A stretch of 64,000 nucleotides of DNA from Arthonia radiata. Its lineage: Eukaryota > Ascomycota > Arthoniomycetes > Arthoniales > Arthoniaceae. Under the pieces are notes generated by a model, which had not been told where the DNA came from, searched no databases, and saw only the letters and a list, made by a program, of their open reading frames with translations. How positions within the stretch are numbered: the first letter of the stretch is position 1; each line of letters begins with the position of its first letter. Where the stretch lies: contig PSQN01000014.1 in assembly GCA_002989075.1 (NCBI GenBank), positions 1,352,005 to 1,416,004 of the forward strand. The letters are read 5' to 3'. A program made the translations under genes and the position numbers. Positions 1 to 12,622 of this stretch are shown piece by piece.

Positions 1-480
1 GTTAAAAAGGGTGCAGGGAAGAAGAAGGATACTACTACAAAGAGTAGGAAGACGAGACTAGCTTGGGACTAGTGCAATACTTAGGCTTGTTACAGGTACA
101 ATACTCAGTAACAAAGAGAAGCTGTTGTTGTGTTGTCTGTCTTGTTAGCTAGAATCCTCTAGAGGGATCCTAGCTTATATATCTAAGTCTAGCGGCCCGT
201 GCAGGACTTACTAGATATCTGTTCTTTTGATAGGGGCCAGATAACCCGTAACTTACCGCACAAGACGGTAATTCCGTCTATCTAAAACTGTTAGTCTCAG
301 TCTATCCCGTGTTGTCTTAGACTACGGGCCAGCTGTCTAAGACGGGTCGTGCAATGCTCCTTTTTGTCCTAGGCCCGGGCTACTAGGCCCGATCCTTTAG
401 GTAAAAGGCTTGTTCTATTCTAGGCCGGGACAGCTGGTAGGACCTGTCCAATACTCCGGGCCACTGAGGGTTCTGGCTAA
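1..480. other. AT-rich RIP-altered DNA, unassigned
   Basis: This is degraded sequence with stops in every frame and many TpA steps, continuous in style with the transposon nest to its right. Short near-repeats of a 'gtgcaatactt/gtgcaatgctcc' type recur near 80, 100, 350 and 445, but no domain was recognised. It may hold the left end of the Pogo-like element or a further transposon extending past the window edge. Confidence 0.5.
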
Positions 481-1126
481 CCAGCTAGTTGGTTAATTTC
501 CAACAGTATCTTAGTGCGTACGACTTTCTTTTCTGTCTCTGCTGTATTCCGATTCTTTACTATCTTTCTTAAAGAGGAAGCTAAAATAGCGCCACCCTTC
601 TATATTTAGCGCCTATCTCCCTTCTTGTGTTTAAGCTCCTCGCACCGACGCGCTTCTAATTAAATTAAATTAAGATTATCTTAAACTAAGTCCCTTTTAG
701 TAATTATACGCTTACCAATATACGTAAGCTGCTCTATTCTTGTCTAAAATAAGGCTAGTTTTAGGTAAGTTTGAAGCTCTCTAGCTTCTTATACAATCTT
801 ATCGACAAATCGGCTATACAATCTTTCTGTTCAGAGAGTTGTAGGCGGCTCTTTATCTTATAAAGTAGCTTCTCTAAATATTTTATCTAAATTAGGTATC
901 TAGTTAAGCACTTTATCGGCGTTTAATAGCTAAATTCCTGTTTTTTTAAAGCCTAAGCGTATAGTTACCTCTTTAAATATGTTCTTACGTATCTTAGAAA
1001 GCCTATCTAGAAAGTCTATCTTTCTAAACTTCGATGCGCCGCTTCAAACTACCTTATTAAGCTCCTGCTTGTAATAGTACTTCTCGATTTAGAAAACTAA
1101 TACGTTGAGTAGTTACATTAGATGCG
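480..1126 (-). pseudogene. Pogo/Fot1-type transposase, C-terminal part (left of Copia insertion)
   Basis: Read on the minus strand from 1126 leftward, the frame resembles the C-terminal half of fungal DDE_1 (Pogo/Fot1/Tigger) transposases. It opens with HLM-stop-LLNVLVF where the family has the HLLQPLDV motif, continues with GASKFRKIDFLDRLSKIRK and a FKKTGI block, and ends in a Lys/Arg-rich IxKGGAI stretch. Several in-frame stops sit at former Gln or Trp codons, the RIP pattern. The rest of the gene is at 12822-13800, displaced by the Copia insertion. Non-functional. Confidence 0.75.
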
Positions 1127-1325
1127 TGTCGGAAATCTGCGTTTATGTTTCCTAGGTACAGTCTTAACTTTTATAACACGTCTTGTTGGTGCTATATAAG
1201 CTACATAGTATTAGAATGTTCGATAGCCGGAGTCTTGGCTTAACCTTATATTAAGTACCAGACGTCTTCTAGATTAGAAAGAATATACGTAATTCTATAA
1301 TACTAACACTAGTAGTGTTCTAACA
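1127..1325 (+). repeat. Copia 5' LTR
   Basis: A 199-bp copy alignable along its whole length with 12623-12821; most differences are C/T or G/A transitions. Starts TGTCGG and ends AACA. Confidence 0.92.
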
Positions 1326-1340
1326 GGTTATAAGTCCGAA
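1326..1340 (+). other. Putative Copia primer-binding site (half-tRNA-iMet type)
   Basis: Directly after the 5' LTR comes GGTTATAAGTCCGAA. Allowing for RIP transitions this resembles the complement of the initiator tRNA-Met anticodon arm (GGTTATGAGCCC-like), the internal 'half-tRNA' primer used by Drosophila copia and Ty5. The position is exact; the assignment is an inference from a degraded sequence. Confidence 0.5.
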
Positions 1341-1689
1341 TCGCGTATCTGTAGTATTAATATAATTATATAGTTATTATTTAGTTATTAGTATAAGATT
1401 CTGCTAAGAATTAAGTAGTTAACTGCTTATTAAAGTTATAAGCAAACTAAAGCATTTCTATACTAAGTTTAGTAGCACGAACAATAATACCGACGTGTTG
1501 TCTACCCGTACTTATTAATATTAGTCTAAGGCTTTGTATAGTGCTACTATAAGGTTTAGCGTATCGAAAGAGCTTAGATTTATTATAAACGGACAAGAAT
1601 TAGTTATACAGTAAAGTCTAGGAGGTTAAGTAGTAATAGTAGCTGTTAACTAGTTACTACAATAGCAGACCTTAAGCAAGATATCAAGT

Positions 1690-2671
1690 TTAAGCACCTT
1701 ATAAGCTTAGAGAACTACGTAAACTAAAAGAGTAATATTAAGGACTTACTTAAAGCAACAAGTCTCTAGAAGTTTGTCGCTTAGATTAGTTTAGAAGCTC
1801 GTACTGTACGCCCTTTAGACCTTTATTAAAAATAACCTCTACTAAGTTTAGAGCTTAAACAGAACTACAAGAGAATTAAGATATAAAGGAAGTAAAGGCG
1901 TTGCTTTATATACTTAATAACATTATAATTAAGATTAAGAGGACCTTAGACAACAATAAGTATAAGTATATAAGCAATAAGTAAGAATATCTTAAGAGAT
2001 ATAAGAAGACGGGCTATATTAAGACGTATAACGTCGCATACTAGTTTTTAACGCTATTAGTAAGCAAGTACAAGAATATAGAGAACTACTATATTAAGTT
2101 TAAGACCTAAATAAATCGTCTTAACGGACTTACTATACTAGACGCGTAGAAGCATTTAAGTAACTAAATAAAGATTATTATATTTTTATAGAGTATATTA
2201 AACGTTAAAGGCTTTAATTAGTAGGCGTTATATAAGTAGAGTAAGTATTAAGCTCTATTAGATCTTTTAACTATTAAGTTAAGTAGACTATTTAAAGAAG
2301 CAATAGAGAAGCAGTAAATTATTAAGTTAAAGAGGTTTTACGGTACTATAGACGCCGCAGACCTAGCTGTATTAGGCTAGAATCTGCGTCTATACGGTAC
2401 TAGCCTATATATCTATAAAGAATAGAATCGCGGAGCGTACTAACAGGCTAATTTATAATATAGTACGTACAATGCTTGTTAGCGGTAAGGTTCTATAGAA
2501 ATATTAGGATAAAGTATATTGTACTGTAATATATATACTTAACCGGACTACAATAAAGGCTCTAAATAGCAAGACTCTATATTAAGCTATTAACAAGGCG
2601 ATTGGGTAAGGTAACAGATTAGCTCTAAATATATTTTACTTGCGTACGTTTAGCTATACCGTATATATAAC
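1690..2671 (+). pseudogene. Copia gag remnant joined to integrase C-terminus
   Basis: The left part of the Copia body reads as a broken gag (UBN2-type) protein, with blocks such as NIKDLLKATSL and ALLYILNNIIIKIKRTLD. Near 2,430 it passes abruptly into the conserved NRIAERTNR...YILNRTTIKALNSKT block of the integrase C-terminus. Only ~1.35 kb separates the LTR from the Gypsy insertion, too short for gag, protease and a whole integrase, so the zinc knuckle, protease and most of the integrase core seem to be missing. The frame continues at 9930 after the Gypsy insertion. Confidence 0.65.
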
Positions 2672-3123
2672 TGTAACGCCGGTCGCTGGAAGGACCGAAC
2701 TAAGGCTTACTTGCCTTGTATGCTTGTCGACCTTGGTAGTGGGTGTCTCGTATGCTAGAGACTAAAAGATAGGAGAGGCGAGACAGATTACTAAGGGTAA
2801 GAAAGGCTTAACTAAAGTAGACAGAAGGTAAAGTACGTTACTTAAATATAGTTAAGGAACTTATATTCAGATATTAAGTTAATAGACTAAAGTCTATTTT
2901 AAGGTCAGTTATTAGTCTAGCTATATAGTCTAAGGTATATAAGTATGTTACTCTATGTCTAACGGTCCCGACACTTCCTTTGTCGCGTAGTCGGGATTCT
3001 ATTGCGATATAGCGACGTTGCTAACGTCGCTATATCGGAGTCGTCGGGTATACTGTATAATGCTCTAATAAGGCTAGCTGCGCTCAGCCTTGTACTAGCT
3101 CAATATAGTAAGATCGTAATACA
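2672..3123 (-). repeat. Gypsy 3' LTR
   Basis: A 452-bp copy of the 9480-9929 LTR. It contains a perfect 15-bp inverted repeat with a 3-bp loop at 3005-3037 (CGATATAGCGACGTT ... AACGTCGCTATATCG). The minus-strand start is TGTATTACG, against TGTTACG in the other copy. Confidence 0.92.
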
Positions 3124-6100
3124 AGATCTCCTCTTTAAGGCTAGTCGTTCTTAACGGCCCTAGAGACATTAAAACCTTGTTGCTCTCCTATAGTAGATCT
3201 AGTTCTATAAGTCGTTATACTTAAAGTTAAGAAAGTCCCTAACGCTAACAAAGCGCTCAAGATTAATACCGTCCTCGCCGAAGTTTGTAGTCGAGAGATG
3301 CTTCCGTATTTCCGCTGTACTTACCTAGATAAGAAGTGTGTCCTAAAGTCTAGGAAGACATCGTGTTTTGTGTATACTCGTAATAAGAAGTTGTGCGACG
3401 TTCGCCCGTCGTTAAAGAATAGTTAGTCTCTATCCTACGTCTGTTTTTAGTAGGAGTCTAACTTATTTTAGCTTAGAGTATCTGTTCTCAGTACTTGCGG
3501 GTATTAAATACCCTTTAGAGGCAGCGCAAGCGTTTAGCGGAAGAGAAGGAAGTCGTTTGTACGACAAAAAGGTAGCGCGAAGCTATTAAAGCGACGGTTA
3601 TAGATTTAGAGAAGAAGCTCGAAAGGTTGCGTATTTAGGCGCAGAACAAAATAAATTAGAATAACACATTATTTAAAGAAGAATGGCTAGCAGCTATATT
3701 CAGTAGTAATATTGTAGATATACCGAGTAGCTTAAGTATAGATTTTCGTAACAATCTGTTTTCAGAGTTAGGTAGTAGGCTACTAACGTAGTAGGCTAGT
3801 TTGTTTGTAAATAACCTAGGTACCGGTAAGGCACACTAGATAGTAAATTAGAGTGTTAATGCTGTTACAACCAATTAATATTCTAGTCTCAATATCGTCG
3901 AATAGTGTCTTTATAGTTAGTTAGGTTTTATTCTAGTTCTTATTAATTTTTATATTCGGGATATCCTCTCTACTTTATAAGATACTGTCGTTTGCCTCGG
4001 TATTGTCTATAAGCTCGGATCGTTTCAACCTTATACTCGGGTTCTTAGTTGTTAGAAAGGATTTCTAGGTTAGATCGTTCTGCTTCTTAAAAGTAGGCTG
4101 GTTCTAACAGCGCTACGTAGAATACAGAATATATTCTTATTGTCTTTAGGAGTTTGAGTTTAAATGTTACGGATCTCAATTGCTGTAAGATTTTAAACGG
4201 TTCTGTTTTAGTATAGTTAAGTTTTTTGCTTAATCTAATAGTTTTTAAGTTTCTTATAAGCAAGTAAGCTCTTCTCCCCTCTTTTATGCTTATATTCAGG
4301 GTAGTTCTTAACTTGTTATACCACTTTCTTGTTCGTTCGTTAACAAACTCGCTGTTAAACTTTAACTGCTGGTGCAGGTGTTTTATGTTCGTAGCTATTC
4401 GTGTAGCTAATTCGTTCTCTGTAGTATTTTATAGTTGTCTTCCTTAAAGAGGGTAATAGCTATATAAGACGTAAAACGGAGTTGTCTTAGTTATATCGTT
4501 CTTTGTATCGTTGTACGCTGCTTACGCTACTGATAGTAACTATACCCAGTCGTTTTACTGGTAGTTAATGTATACCTACAGATACTGTTCTAATGTCTAA
4601 TTCGTTCGTTCTGTTTGTCCGTCTGTTTGTAGATAAAATAACGTAGACATCTTTTGTTTTGTTTCTAGTTGTTACATTAGAGATGTTTAAAATCGTAAGA
4701 CAAATTTCTAATCTCTGTCCGAGACAATTCTTTGTGGTTAACTATAGTTTGCTAGGATAATCTAAAGGAATATATATACTAATTGTTCTAAGTTGCTGGC
4801 TTCCTTGTAAGATACGAAATACGCGTATTTTGTTAGTTTGTCGCATATAACGAGGATAGCGTCGTAAGCTACTCTTATAAGTAGATTCTTGGATGTTGGT
4901 AGTTTAGTTATAAAGTCTAGTAAAACTGTATGTTATAGTCTCTTAGGTATTTCTAGTGGTTGTAGTTTACTATATAGTAAATGCCTTGGGTACTTAGTCC
5001 TTGCGTATATATCGTATTCTTAGATATAATTCTCGACGTAGTGTCGGATTCTCGGAATGTAGTACGTTCGTATAATTTTTTTAATAGTGTTATCGATACC
5101 CTTGTGTTCTTTCGTTGGGTTATCGTAGAAGTTACTAATAATATGCTGGATTAGATTCCTCGGAACGTAGATTTTGCCTTAAAATTCGTAATAGCCTTTA
5201 TTGTTCTTAGTTAATCCTAGGTGTCGTTTCTTATTTTTCTGGTAGGTTTTAGGGTCGTTTAGGATATCCGGGATTCGGCTGTCTAGTTCGATAACGAACT
5301 CGGTCGTTATAGCTAATTGATTGTATCTAATCTTATTATTGTGTTCTCGGAATATTGCGTGTTCGACGTGTTCCTTGTTATTAAGGTAATCTAAACGTCG
5401 GCTTAGAGCGTCGGCTCTATCGTTCTTAGAACCCTTTTTGTAGGTAATAATAAAGTCGTATAGAGCTATAGTTTCTAACTATCTAACTTGTCTGTAGTTA
5501 AGTTTCTTTATTGTCGTAAAGTAAGTTAGGTTCTTATAGTTCGTATATACTATAATTATATAGTTTGCTCCTTTTAGATAAGCTCGCTATATTTCGAATG
5601 CTGCTATAATAGCTAAAAGCTCTTTATTGTAAATATCGTAGTTCTGTTCTGTAGATAACATTTTTCTTGAGTAGAAAGCTACTGGTCTAAGCTTTCTTTC
5701 TTTATTGTTTTAACTTATACATGCTTCAATTATATAGTCTAACGCGTCTATTTCTATAATAATCGGTAGGTTAGGATCGAATATTGCTAGTACGGGCCCA
5801 ATCTTAAAAGCTTTCTTAAGCTCTTTAAATACTAATTGTTCTTTTTACGTCTAGAAGAATTTTATCGATTGTTTTATCTATTAAGACAGCGGTGCTGTAA
5901 TTCGGCTAAAGTTAGATATCTATCGCCTGTAGTAGTTAGCAAAACTAAGAAACTATTGTAATTGTTTTATATTCTTTAGCGTAGGCTAGATTAGAACAGA
6001 TTGAATCTTCGAATCTTCTATTTAAAGACCGTGCTCGGTAATTATAAATCTAAGAAATTTAACGGATTGTTGGTAGAACTGTATTTTCTCAATATTAATT

Positions 6101-8100
6101 TATAAATCGGTACGCGCTAATCTTTCTAATACCTTTTTAATATGTTTCTTATATTCTTCTAGTATACGGCTGTATACTAGAATATCGTTTAAATAAGCAG
6201 TTATAAATATATCTAGATAATCGCTAAATGTGTTGTTAATTAGTTTCTAAAATAATGCTAGTACGTTTATTAGCCCAAAAGGTATAACGCAATACTTAAA
6301 AAGTCCGTATCTGGTACAAAAGGCCGTTTTCTATTCTTCGCCTTTCTTTATATAGATTAGATTGTATGCTTCTTATAGGTTAAACTTAGTAAACTATTGC
6401 GCGTCGTACAATCGGTCTGTTATTTTATCGATACGTAGTAAAGAATATTAGTTTTTAATAGTTACTCCGTTTAGTTGTCTATAATCTATATAGAGTCGTA
6501 GTTTACTATTCTTCTTTAGTACGAAGAGTATTAGATATTCGGCTAGTAATGTTAATTTCCGGATAAATCCTTTCCTAAGATTTTTATTAAGATAGTCGCG
6601 GAGCGCTTAATTTTCTACTTCTAATAGAGAGTATATTGAACCAAATATTGGCGTCTTGCCTTCTTGTAAAGGTATTGTGTAATCCTACGGTTTGTGTTCT
6701 GGGAGAGCTAAGTCTGGCTTAGCTTTCTTAAATAGATATCGGAATTAATTGTATTCCTCTAGTATCTTAGTAATTAACTAAGTACTTGTTGTTGTATAGA
6801 ATCGTTGGCATACAGTCGTCTTTTATTTATACTTGCGTGTAGTTGGCTATAGATAAGATACTACGTTAGACTTCTCTTATAGAATGTCTAAATATCGGAG
6901 TATAGTAGTGCTAACCCGCGTAAGTTCTTTATCGCGCTTCTTATCCTTACTACTAAAATTAGCTTATAGGGTATCCGTTCTATAGAACGACTCTTGTTTA
7001 GAGTGCTTGTACCTAGTAAAGAGGAGTTTCTTAGTTCTTTAATCTACTTCTAAGTTATATTGTTGCAACTAAGGTATACCTAGTATAGCGTAGTGCTAGT
7101 TAATATCTACAATATTATAAGTAATTTCTTTCTAATAGTCCTTAATTGTTATATCTATTAGTAAAGTCTTGTAGTTGACTCTTTCCTCTGCTCCTTAAAA
7201 TCTGAATAGTACGTAGGATAATTTCTTCTTTTGTATTTGTATCTGGTACTCCTTAACGCAGCGTATTAAGATAAAGTTGCCTGTTACGTCTAAATCGATT
7301 ATAATTTTAATGTTTCTGTAGTTTATTGTTGCTCGAGTGTGTAAGTATGTTCTATAGGTAGCCGAGCTCGCGCAGAGCTAGACTTCTAGAGGGTCTAACC
7401 GTTGAATAGGCCGGTACTACTGCTCTCGAAGCAGTCGACCTAGTCTTTTCCCTGTTAATCGTATACGTTCTAAAGTATTTTAGGTACCAAAACCTATTGT
7501 CGGTTAATTTACTATAAGAATGCCTGTATAGAGTGTTCTAGTACTACTTTTATTATAACGTCTAGTTTATTGTTTACAATCTCTGCTTTAATTATATAAT
7601 TATTATTGGTTAGGACTCGTCGTATCTATAGGTTGTATATTGTTAGTCGAAGATATTAGTACTAACTACACAATTCTAGACCTCTAATAAGGTAGTTTAC
7701 TAGTCGTCGTAGGCGTAAGTAAATATATTCTAGAATATTGTTTATATCTCTATTAGCGCTTAACTTCCTATTGTAGAAGGCCAACTAACAAAGTCTCTAT
7801 ATTATTCCTTTCCAACAGATTGGGGTTTGCTCTTCCTAGTTAGTATCGTCCTCGAGCGAGGATTCTGTACTATTAGAATCTATATTTTTGTCTTTAAGTC
7901 GTTGTCTTGCCTATAACGTATCGTAGCTGCTATCTTACTTAGCTTCTACGGTCTGTTCTTTCTTAGATTCCCCTTAGGTTTCTAGGTAAGGTAACCTAGA
8001 TTGTCCTCGGATAAGACCTAGTTCTTGTGTCGAACCTTGTTTTAGAGATATCGGTTTCTTTAGCTATTATTCTAACCCTAGTTTGTTAGATTTATAGATC
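3124..8100 (-). pseudogene. Gypsy pol remnant (RT, RNase H, integrase)
   Basis: On the minus strand the RT active-site box is readable near 6,150-6,210 as FITAYLNDILVYS (D to N, RIP-type). RNase H follows at 5,560-5,700 ([19 protein letters not shown] then [11 protein letters not shown]). The integrase zinc-binding region is at 5,000-5,160 (HKGIDNTIKKIIRTYYIPRI, with both cysteines of the CxxC pair replaced). RT-RH-INT is the Ty3/Gypsy order. Multiple stops throughout. Confidence 0.85.
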
Positions 8101-8599
8101 GTACAATTATTGTTGTAGTACGCGGTCTAGAATAGTGTTTCGTGTAGTACAACGGTACTCTATACCCGATGCCTCGGAATAGTGCAGTCAATATTATTTC
8201 AGTCCTGTAGGTTTTATTGTTTCTGTTTTATTTGTCGTTCTTTTGTTTCTTCCTATAACTTACTGTCTGTATTCTAGTTTTTATATAAGTTAAACAAGTT
8301 TAGTTCGTTGTGCTTCTTATCGGAAGTAACTGAATAAGTGTTGTTCTTTTGCTTCTTAGTGAGTTCGGTAATATATTCGTACTAGTTCTGGTTGATCCTT
8401 AGCAAAAGACCTAATTCTTAAAGAGGACGACCCTCTATTGGGCTTACGTACCAGCGGTCGGAGAAGGCTGCTAGTAATTCTATCGCCTTGTCGTAACTAT
8501 TGTCCTTCTGTATCTAGATAGTTATATTGAACTATTGTTGCGGAAAGCAGGGTTTCTTAGGTCGGTTGTTTTACCCGCTTTGTCTAGTACTATTAAACT

Positions 8600-9437
8600 G
8601 TTGTTTCTTGGAACAGTATTTCTTAACTTAATGCCCTGGTTTTCTGTAATATAAGTATAGCTTGTTCTTTATTCTATGTTCTCGTTCCTAGTTGTTTAGT
8701 TTCCCTTGAGGCTTGGTAAAATCTAACTTTATTAGATCGCCTCGGTCTTGTCGTAAGTTTGCTCGATTCTTTATTCTATAGAATCTATTAGTAAGATTAC
8801 CCTTCTTTTCTATTTATCTTTTAAAGTTACTGTCGTCGATCTTCTTTGCTCGTTGTATAAAGTTGTCGAGATTATTAAACTTCTCTCTACGAATATAGAT
8901 TATTTCCTTAATATAATTCTTAAGTCCTTCGTAAAAGGTCTCAATAAGGGGTTTTTTGTTCTATCCTGTTTAATTAGCATACTGTATAAATTCGGCGGCG
9001 TACCTGCTTGCTGGTCCTATCTACTTAAGATTCCGAAGCTTTCTAATAGCGACGCGTCTAGCGTCGGTCTATTTAAAGATTTTGTGAAGCTTTTTCTGAA
9101 AGAAGGCGAAGCTAGCGAAGAACTTGTCGGTGTCCTTGCGCCTACTCTTTATCGGAGTAAATAAGAAGTCGTCGAGGTAGTACTCGACCTACTTATAAGC
9201 ATCTCTGTCTATATAAGAGGTAGCGAATAGAATTATAGTAGTGTCGTTTAGAAACTAGTCTTTATAAGTTTTAAAGTATATAGCTAGGCGTATTAAGAAT
9301 AAAGTAACTTTAAAACATTTACTTAAGAAGCTTTTTCCTATCTTAGTGTTAACGTCCGATATCTTACTCGTGCTAGCTATTCTGTTAGCTAATCTGTCTG
9401 CAGCGTCGCGGCTATTGGGTACCGAAGTAGTAGACAT
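8600..9437 (-). pseudogene. Gypsy gag remnant
   Basis: The minus strand begins 43 bp inside the 5' LTR with a 60-codon open frame (MSTTSVPNSRDAADRLANRI..., 9437-9255) and then decays. At about 8,600-8,660 a worn CCHC zinc knuckle is legible as YLYYRKPGH...KKYC, with the first two cysteines changed to Tyr by G-to-A transitions. A separate 103-codon plus-strand frame over 8853-9164 is a shadow of this region. Confidence 0.7.
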
Positions 9438-9479
9438 AATTAATCTGCTTTCTCTACTTTCGTAGCAAGTCTGTTAAAG

Positions 9480-9929
9480 TGTAACGCCGGTCGCTGGGAG
9501 GACCAAACTAAGGCTTACTTGCCTTGTATACTTATCGATCTTAGTAGTAGGTGTCTCGTATGCTAGAGACTAAAAGGCAGGAGAGGCGAGATAGATTACT
9601 AAGGGTAAGAGGGGCTTAACTAAAGTAGATAGAAGGTAAAGTACGTTACTTAAATATAGTTAAGAAACTTATATTTAGATATTAAGTTAACAGACTAAAG
9701 TTTATTCTAAGGTCGGTTATTAGTTTAGCTATATAGTTTAAGGTATATAGATATATTTCTCTGTGTTTAACAGTCCCGATACTTTCTTTATCGCGTAGTC
9801 GGGATTCTATTGCGATATAGCGATGTTGCTAACGTCGCTATATTAAAGTTGTCGGGTATACTATATAATACTTTAATAAGGCTAACTGCGCTTAGCCTTG
9901 TACTAGCCTAATATAGTAAGATCGTAACA
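9480..9929 (-). repeat. Gypsy 5' LTR
   Basis: A 450-bp copy of 2672-3123. The internal palindrome is retained but worn by transitions (9804-9836). Confidence 0.92.
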
Positions 9930-12440
9930 ATAACGGTCTCTAATGTACATTGTATACGTAGTAAGTTTGTAACTAAGGTATATATAAGTAAAATAATTAG
10001 TTATACGATAGATAGTAGCTAACATACTTACCGAATATTAGTTATAACGCGTAGAGAGGTAATAGAGACCTCTTATATTCGATTCGATAAGATACGCTTT
10101 AAGACTATTAAGAATATTCTGTCTAATTTAGCTAACCTAGAGAACGCTAATACTGATAATAAGAATAGAGAGGCCTATACGCCGCTTTAGCTCCGCTTAG
10201 ATCCTGTTAATTTAACGTTTAGTTAGTCGTTTAGTAACGTTAAAGACTTTATATTACGTAATAGCAAGGAGCTTAAGTCTAACTCTAAGCCTAAATTTAA
10301 GCGAGTTTGTATTCAATTTAATACTAAAGAGCCGTTCAACAAAGGTAAAGCTAAGAAGCTAGCAGATAAAATATTGCTAGCTAAATAGAAGCAAGTACGG
10401 TAGTTGCTGCTAGACTAGTTTAAGCAGTCTTAGTAGTAGAAGCTTAGGCTCGACGAGTACAACTTAGCTAATATTCTAGGCAATATAAATATAAGCGTTA
10501 AAGACCTTAATAAGCGCGATAGACGCTATTATAGCGTAACGCTAGGGTCGTTAGTACAATCTATCTTAATACGTAGAGTAGTTGTTAACTTATATACTCT
10601 ATTTAATATTGCAACTAGCCGTAGGCTAGCTATTAAGAAGCTAGCAACGCTATTAATTAAAGAAGCTAAATACTAGTATAGAGGTATAAGCAAGGTAAAT
10701 TACCCTAATTTAAATAAGACGGTAGCTAGTATAGTAGAGAACGACTTATAGAATCTACTTTTATCTTTACTTAACTATAGCTATATTCTTAACGCGTTTG
10801 TTAAGCTGTCTGCAGTATTTAGCTTCGCTAAGGTATTTATCGCTACTATCAATAATAGCAGTTACTAGCCGCTAGAGCCTAAGACTTATAAGTAGGCGAT
10901 ATAGCTTGACTAGAACCGCTAAAGCAAGGCGATTACTAAAGAGCTTAATAGTTAGCAGTAGAACGGTACGTTTACTTGAAGATACTTACTAAAAGAAAAG
11001 AAGACGCTTCTAATAAGATAGATATTTAAGCTAAAAGTTAATAATAAGGGTAAGGTTGTTCGGTATAAGGTATATATAATAGTAAAGGACTTTGTATAAA
11101 AGTAAGGTATCGATTTTAATAAGACCTTTGCTATAGTCGCTAAGACTAATACGTTTCGGCTGTTTATAGTATTAGTTGCTGCTAATAACCTTAAGTACGA
11201 CTAGATAAATATAGTAATAGCTTTTCTAAACCCTTTTTCTTCTAATAACGTTAAGTTATAGATAAAACCGCCGGAAGGGGTATAATCGTCGGAGACAGGT
11301 ATAAAATAAAAGCTAAACTATACGCTATACGGGCTTAAGTAGTTAGCTTAGAAGTAGTATAAAGATACTGTATGTACGTTAGTTAGTTAAAGCTTTAACT
11401 ACTTAGAGTATAACTACTATCTATTCTTCTGTAGTAGCGTTTAGATACTTATTTACGTTAACGACTTTCTAATTACTGCTCTAAATCGTAAACTTATAAA
11501 TAAGACTAAGAAGAAGCTAAGTAGCCGCTATAAGATAAAGAATATAGGCGAGCTATAGTACTTTCTAGGTATTAAAGTTAAGCGTAATTAGGCGCTATAG
11601 AAGCTTAAGCTAAGCTAGAGAGCTTACTTTAAGCGTATACTAAGTAAGCTGAGTATATTTAATTATAAGTCATAAAATATATCGTTAAGCGAGAATATTA
11701 AGGTACTGCTGCCGCTATAGAACTATTAGTTGTTAGCTAAATTACTAAGTTAATACTAGCGAGCCTATAGCTTTCTTATATACGTAGCGATAATTACTCG
11801 GCTAAATATTGTTTTAGCGGTTACTAAGCTGTATTGCTATATATCTAATCTAACCAAATAGCACTACTTAGAGACTAAGTAGGTACTCCGCTATATTAAG
11901 AGAATACTTAATAAAGACGTAGAGTTTAACTTTAGAGGTAACGCTAAGGAGAATATTAGTATCGTTAAATAGAGCGATTTAGCCTTTATTAACAGAGTAG
12001 GCCGCCGCTTATATTTAAGATATATATTTACTATTAAAAACACTAAGAAAGCTCTAGTTACTTAGTATTCGGCGCTATAGCGTATCGTAACGCTTAGCAC
12101 TACCAAAGCTAAATTAATTGCTCTAACCGTAGCTACGTAGAAAGCCGTCTAACTAAAGTATCTGCTCGGTAAGTTTAGAGCATCAATAACGGGCCTTATT
12201 AAGATTATAAAGTTAATAGAGAACAATATAAGTATAATTAGCCTTAGCAAAAATTCTAAGTATTATAAAGCTACTAAGTATATTAAGATACGTTAGTATT
12301 AGTACCGAAAGCAGTAGCTAAACAGCAATATCGATATTACCTATATTGCGACAGCTAAGAATAGGGCCGATAGTTTTACTAAGGTTCTAGGCGCTTAAAA
12401 GCACGCCTTATTCTTGTAGTAGTTAAATATAGACTGAGGG
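9930..12440 (+). pseudogene. Copia reverse transcriptase / RNase H remnant
   Basis: The plus-strand frames read as a copia-type RT: KGKVVRYKVYIIVKDFV, GIDFNKTFAIV, YGLKQ, LIYVNDFLIT (the YVDD box with D changed to N by a G-to-A transition), and IGELQYFLGIKV. These are followed by RNase H blocks VTLSTTKAKLIALT and KYIKIR and by ADSFTKVL at the C-terminus. Stops occur at former Gln and Trp codons throughout. The first bases continue the integrase frame broken at 2671 (FSYTVYIT then VSNVHC). Confidence 0.88.
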
Positions 12441-12622
12441 CTTTAGCTGGCTAGAATTCGATATCGATAGCAAGACTATATTTACTTAAGTCTGAGTTAA
12501 ACTTAACGAGATCTAGTTCCGAATAAGCAGATAGATATAGTAAAAGGCCTTAGAGTGTTAAATTGCTGGTAACAGGTAAGTTTAATTGTCGACGTCGCCG
12601 AGAAGGTTGCTACTAGAGGGTA

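Larger units (their letters stand above)
2672..9929 (-). mobile_element. Ty3/Gypsy LTR retrotransposon (RIP-degraded), nested in Copia
   Basis: Near-identical ~450-bp LTRs (2672-3123 and 9480-9929) flank 6.4 kb of internal sequence. The 5-bp duplication ATAAC is exact on both sides (2667-2671 and 9930-9934). Coding order on the minus strand is gag with a zinc knuckle, RT, RNase H, integrase. A purine-rich tract (AAAGAGGAGA on the minus strand) abuts the 3' LTR at 3124-3135. Every long frame carries stops, so the element is dead. It interrupts the Copia integrase/RT region. Confidence 0.92.
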
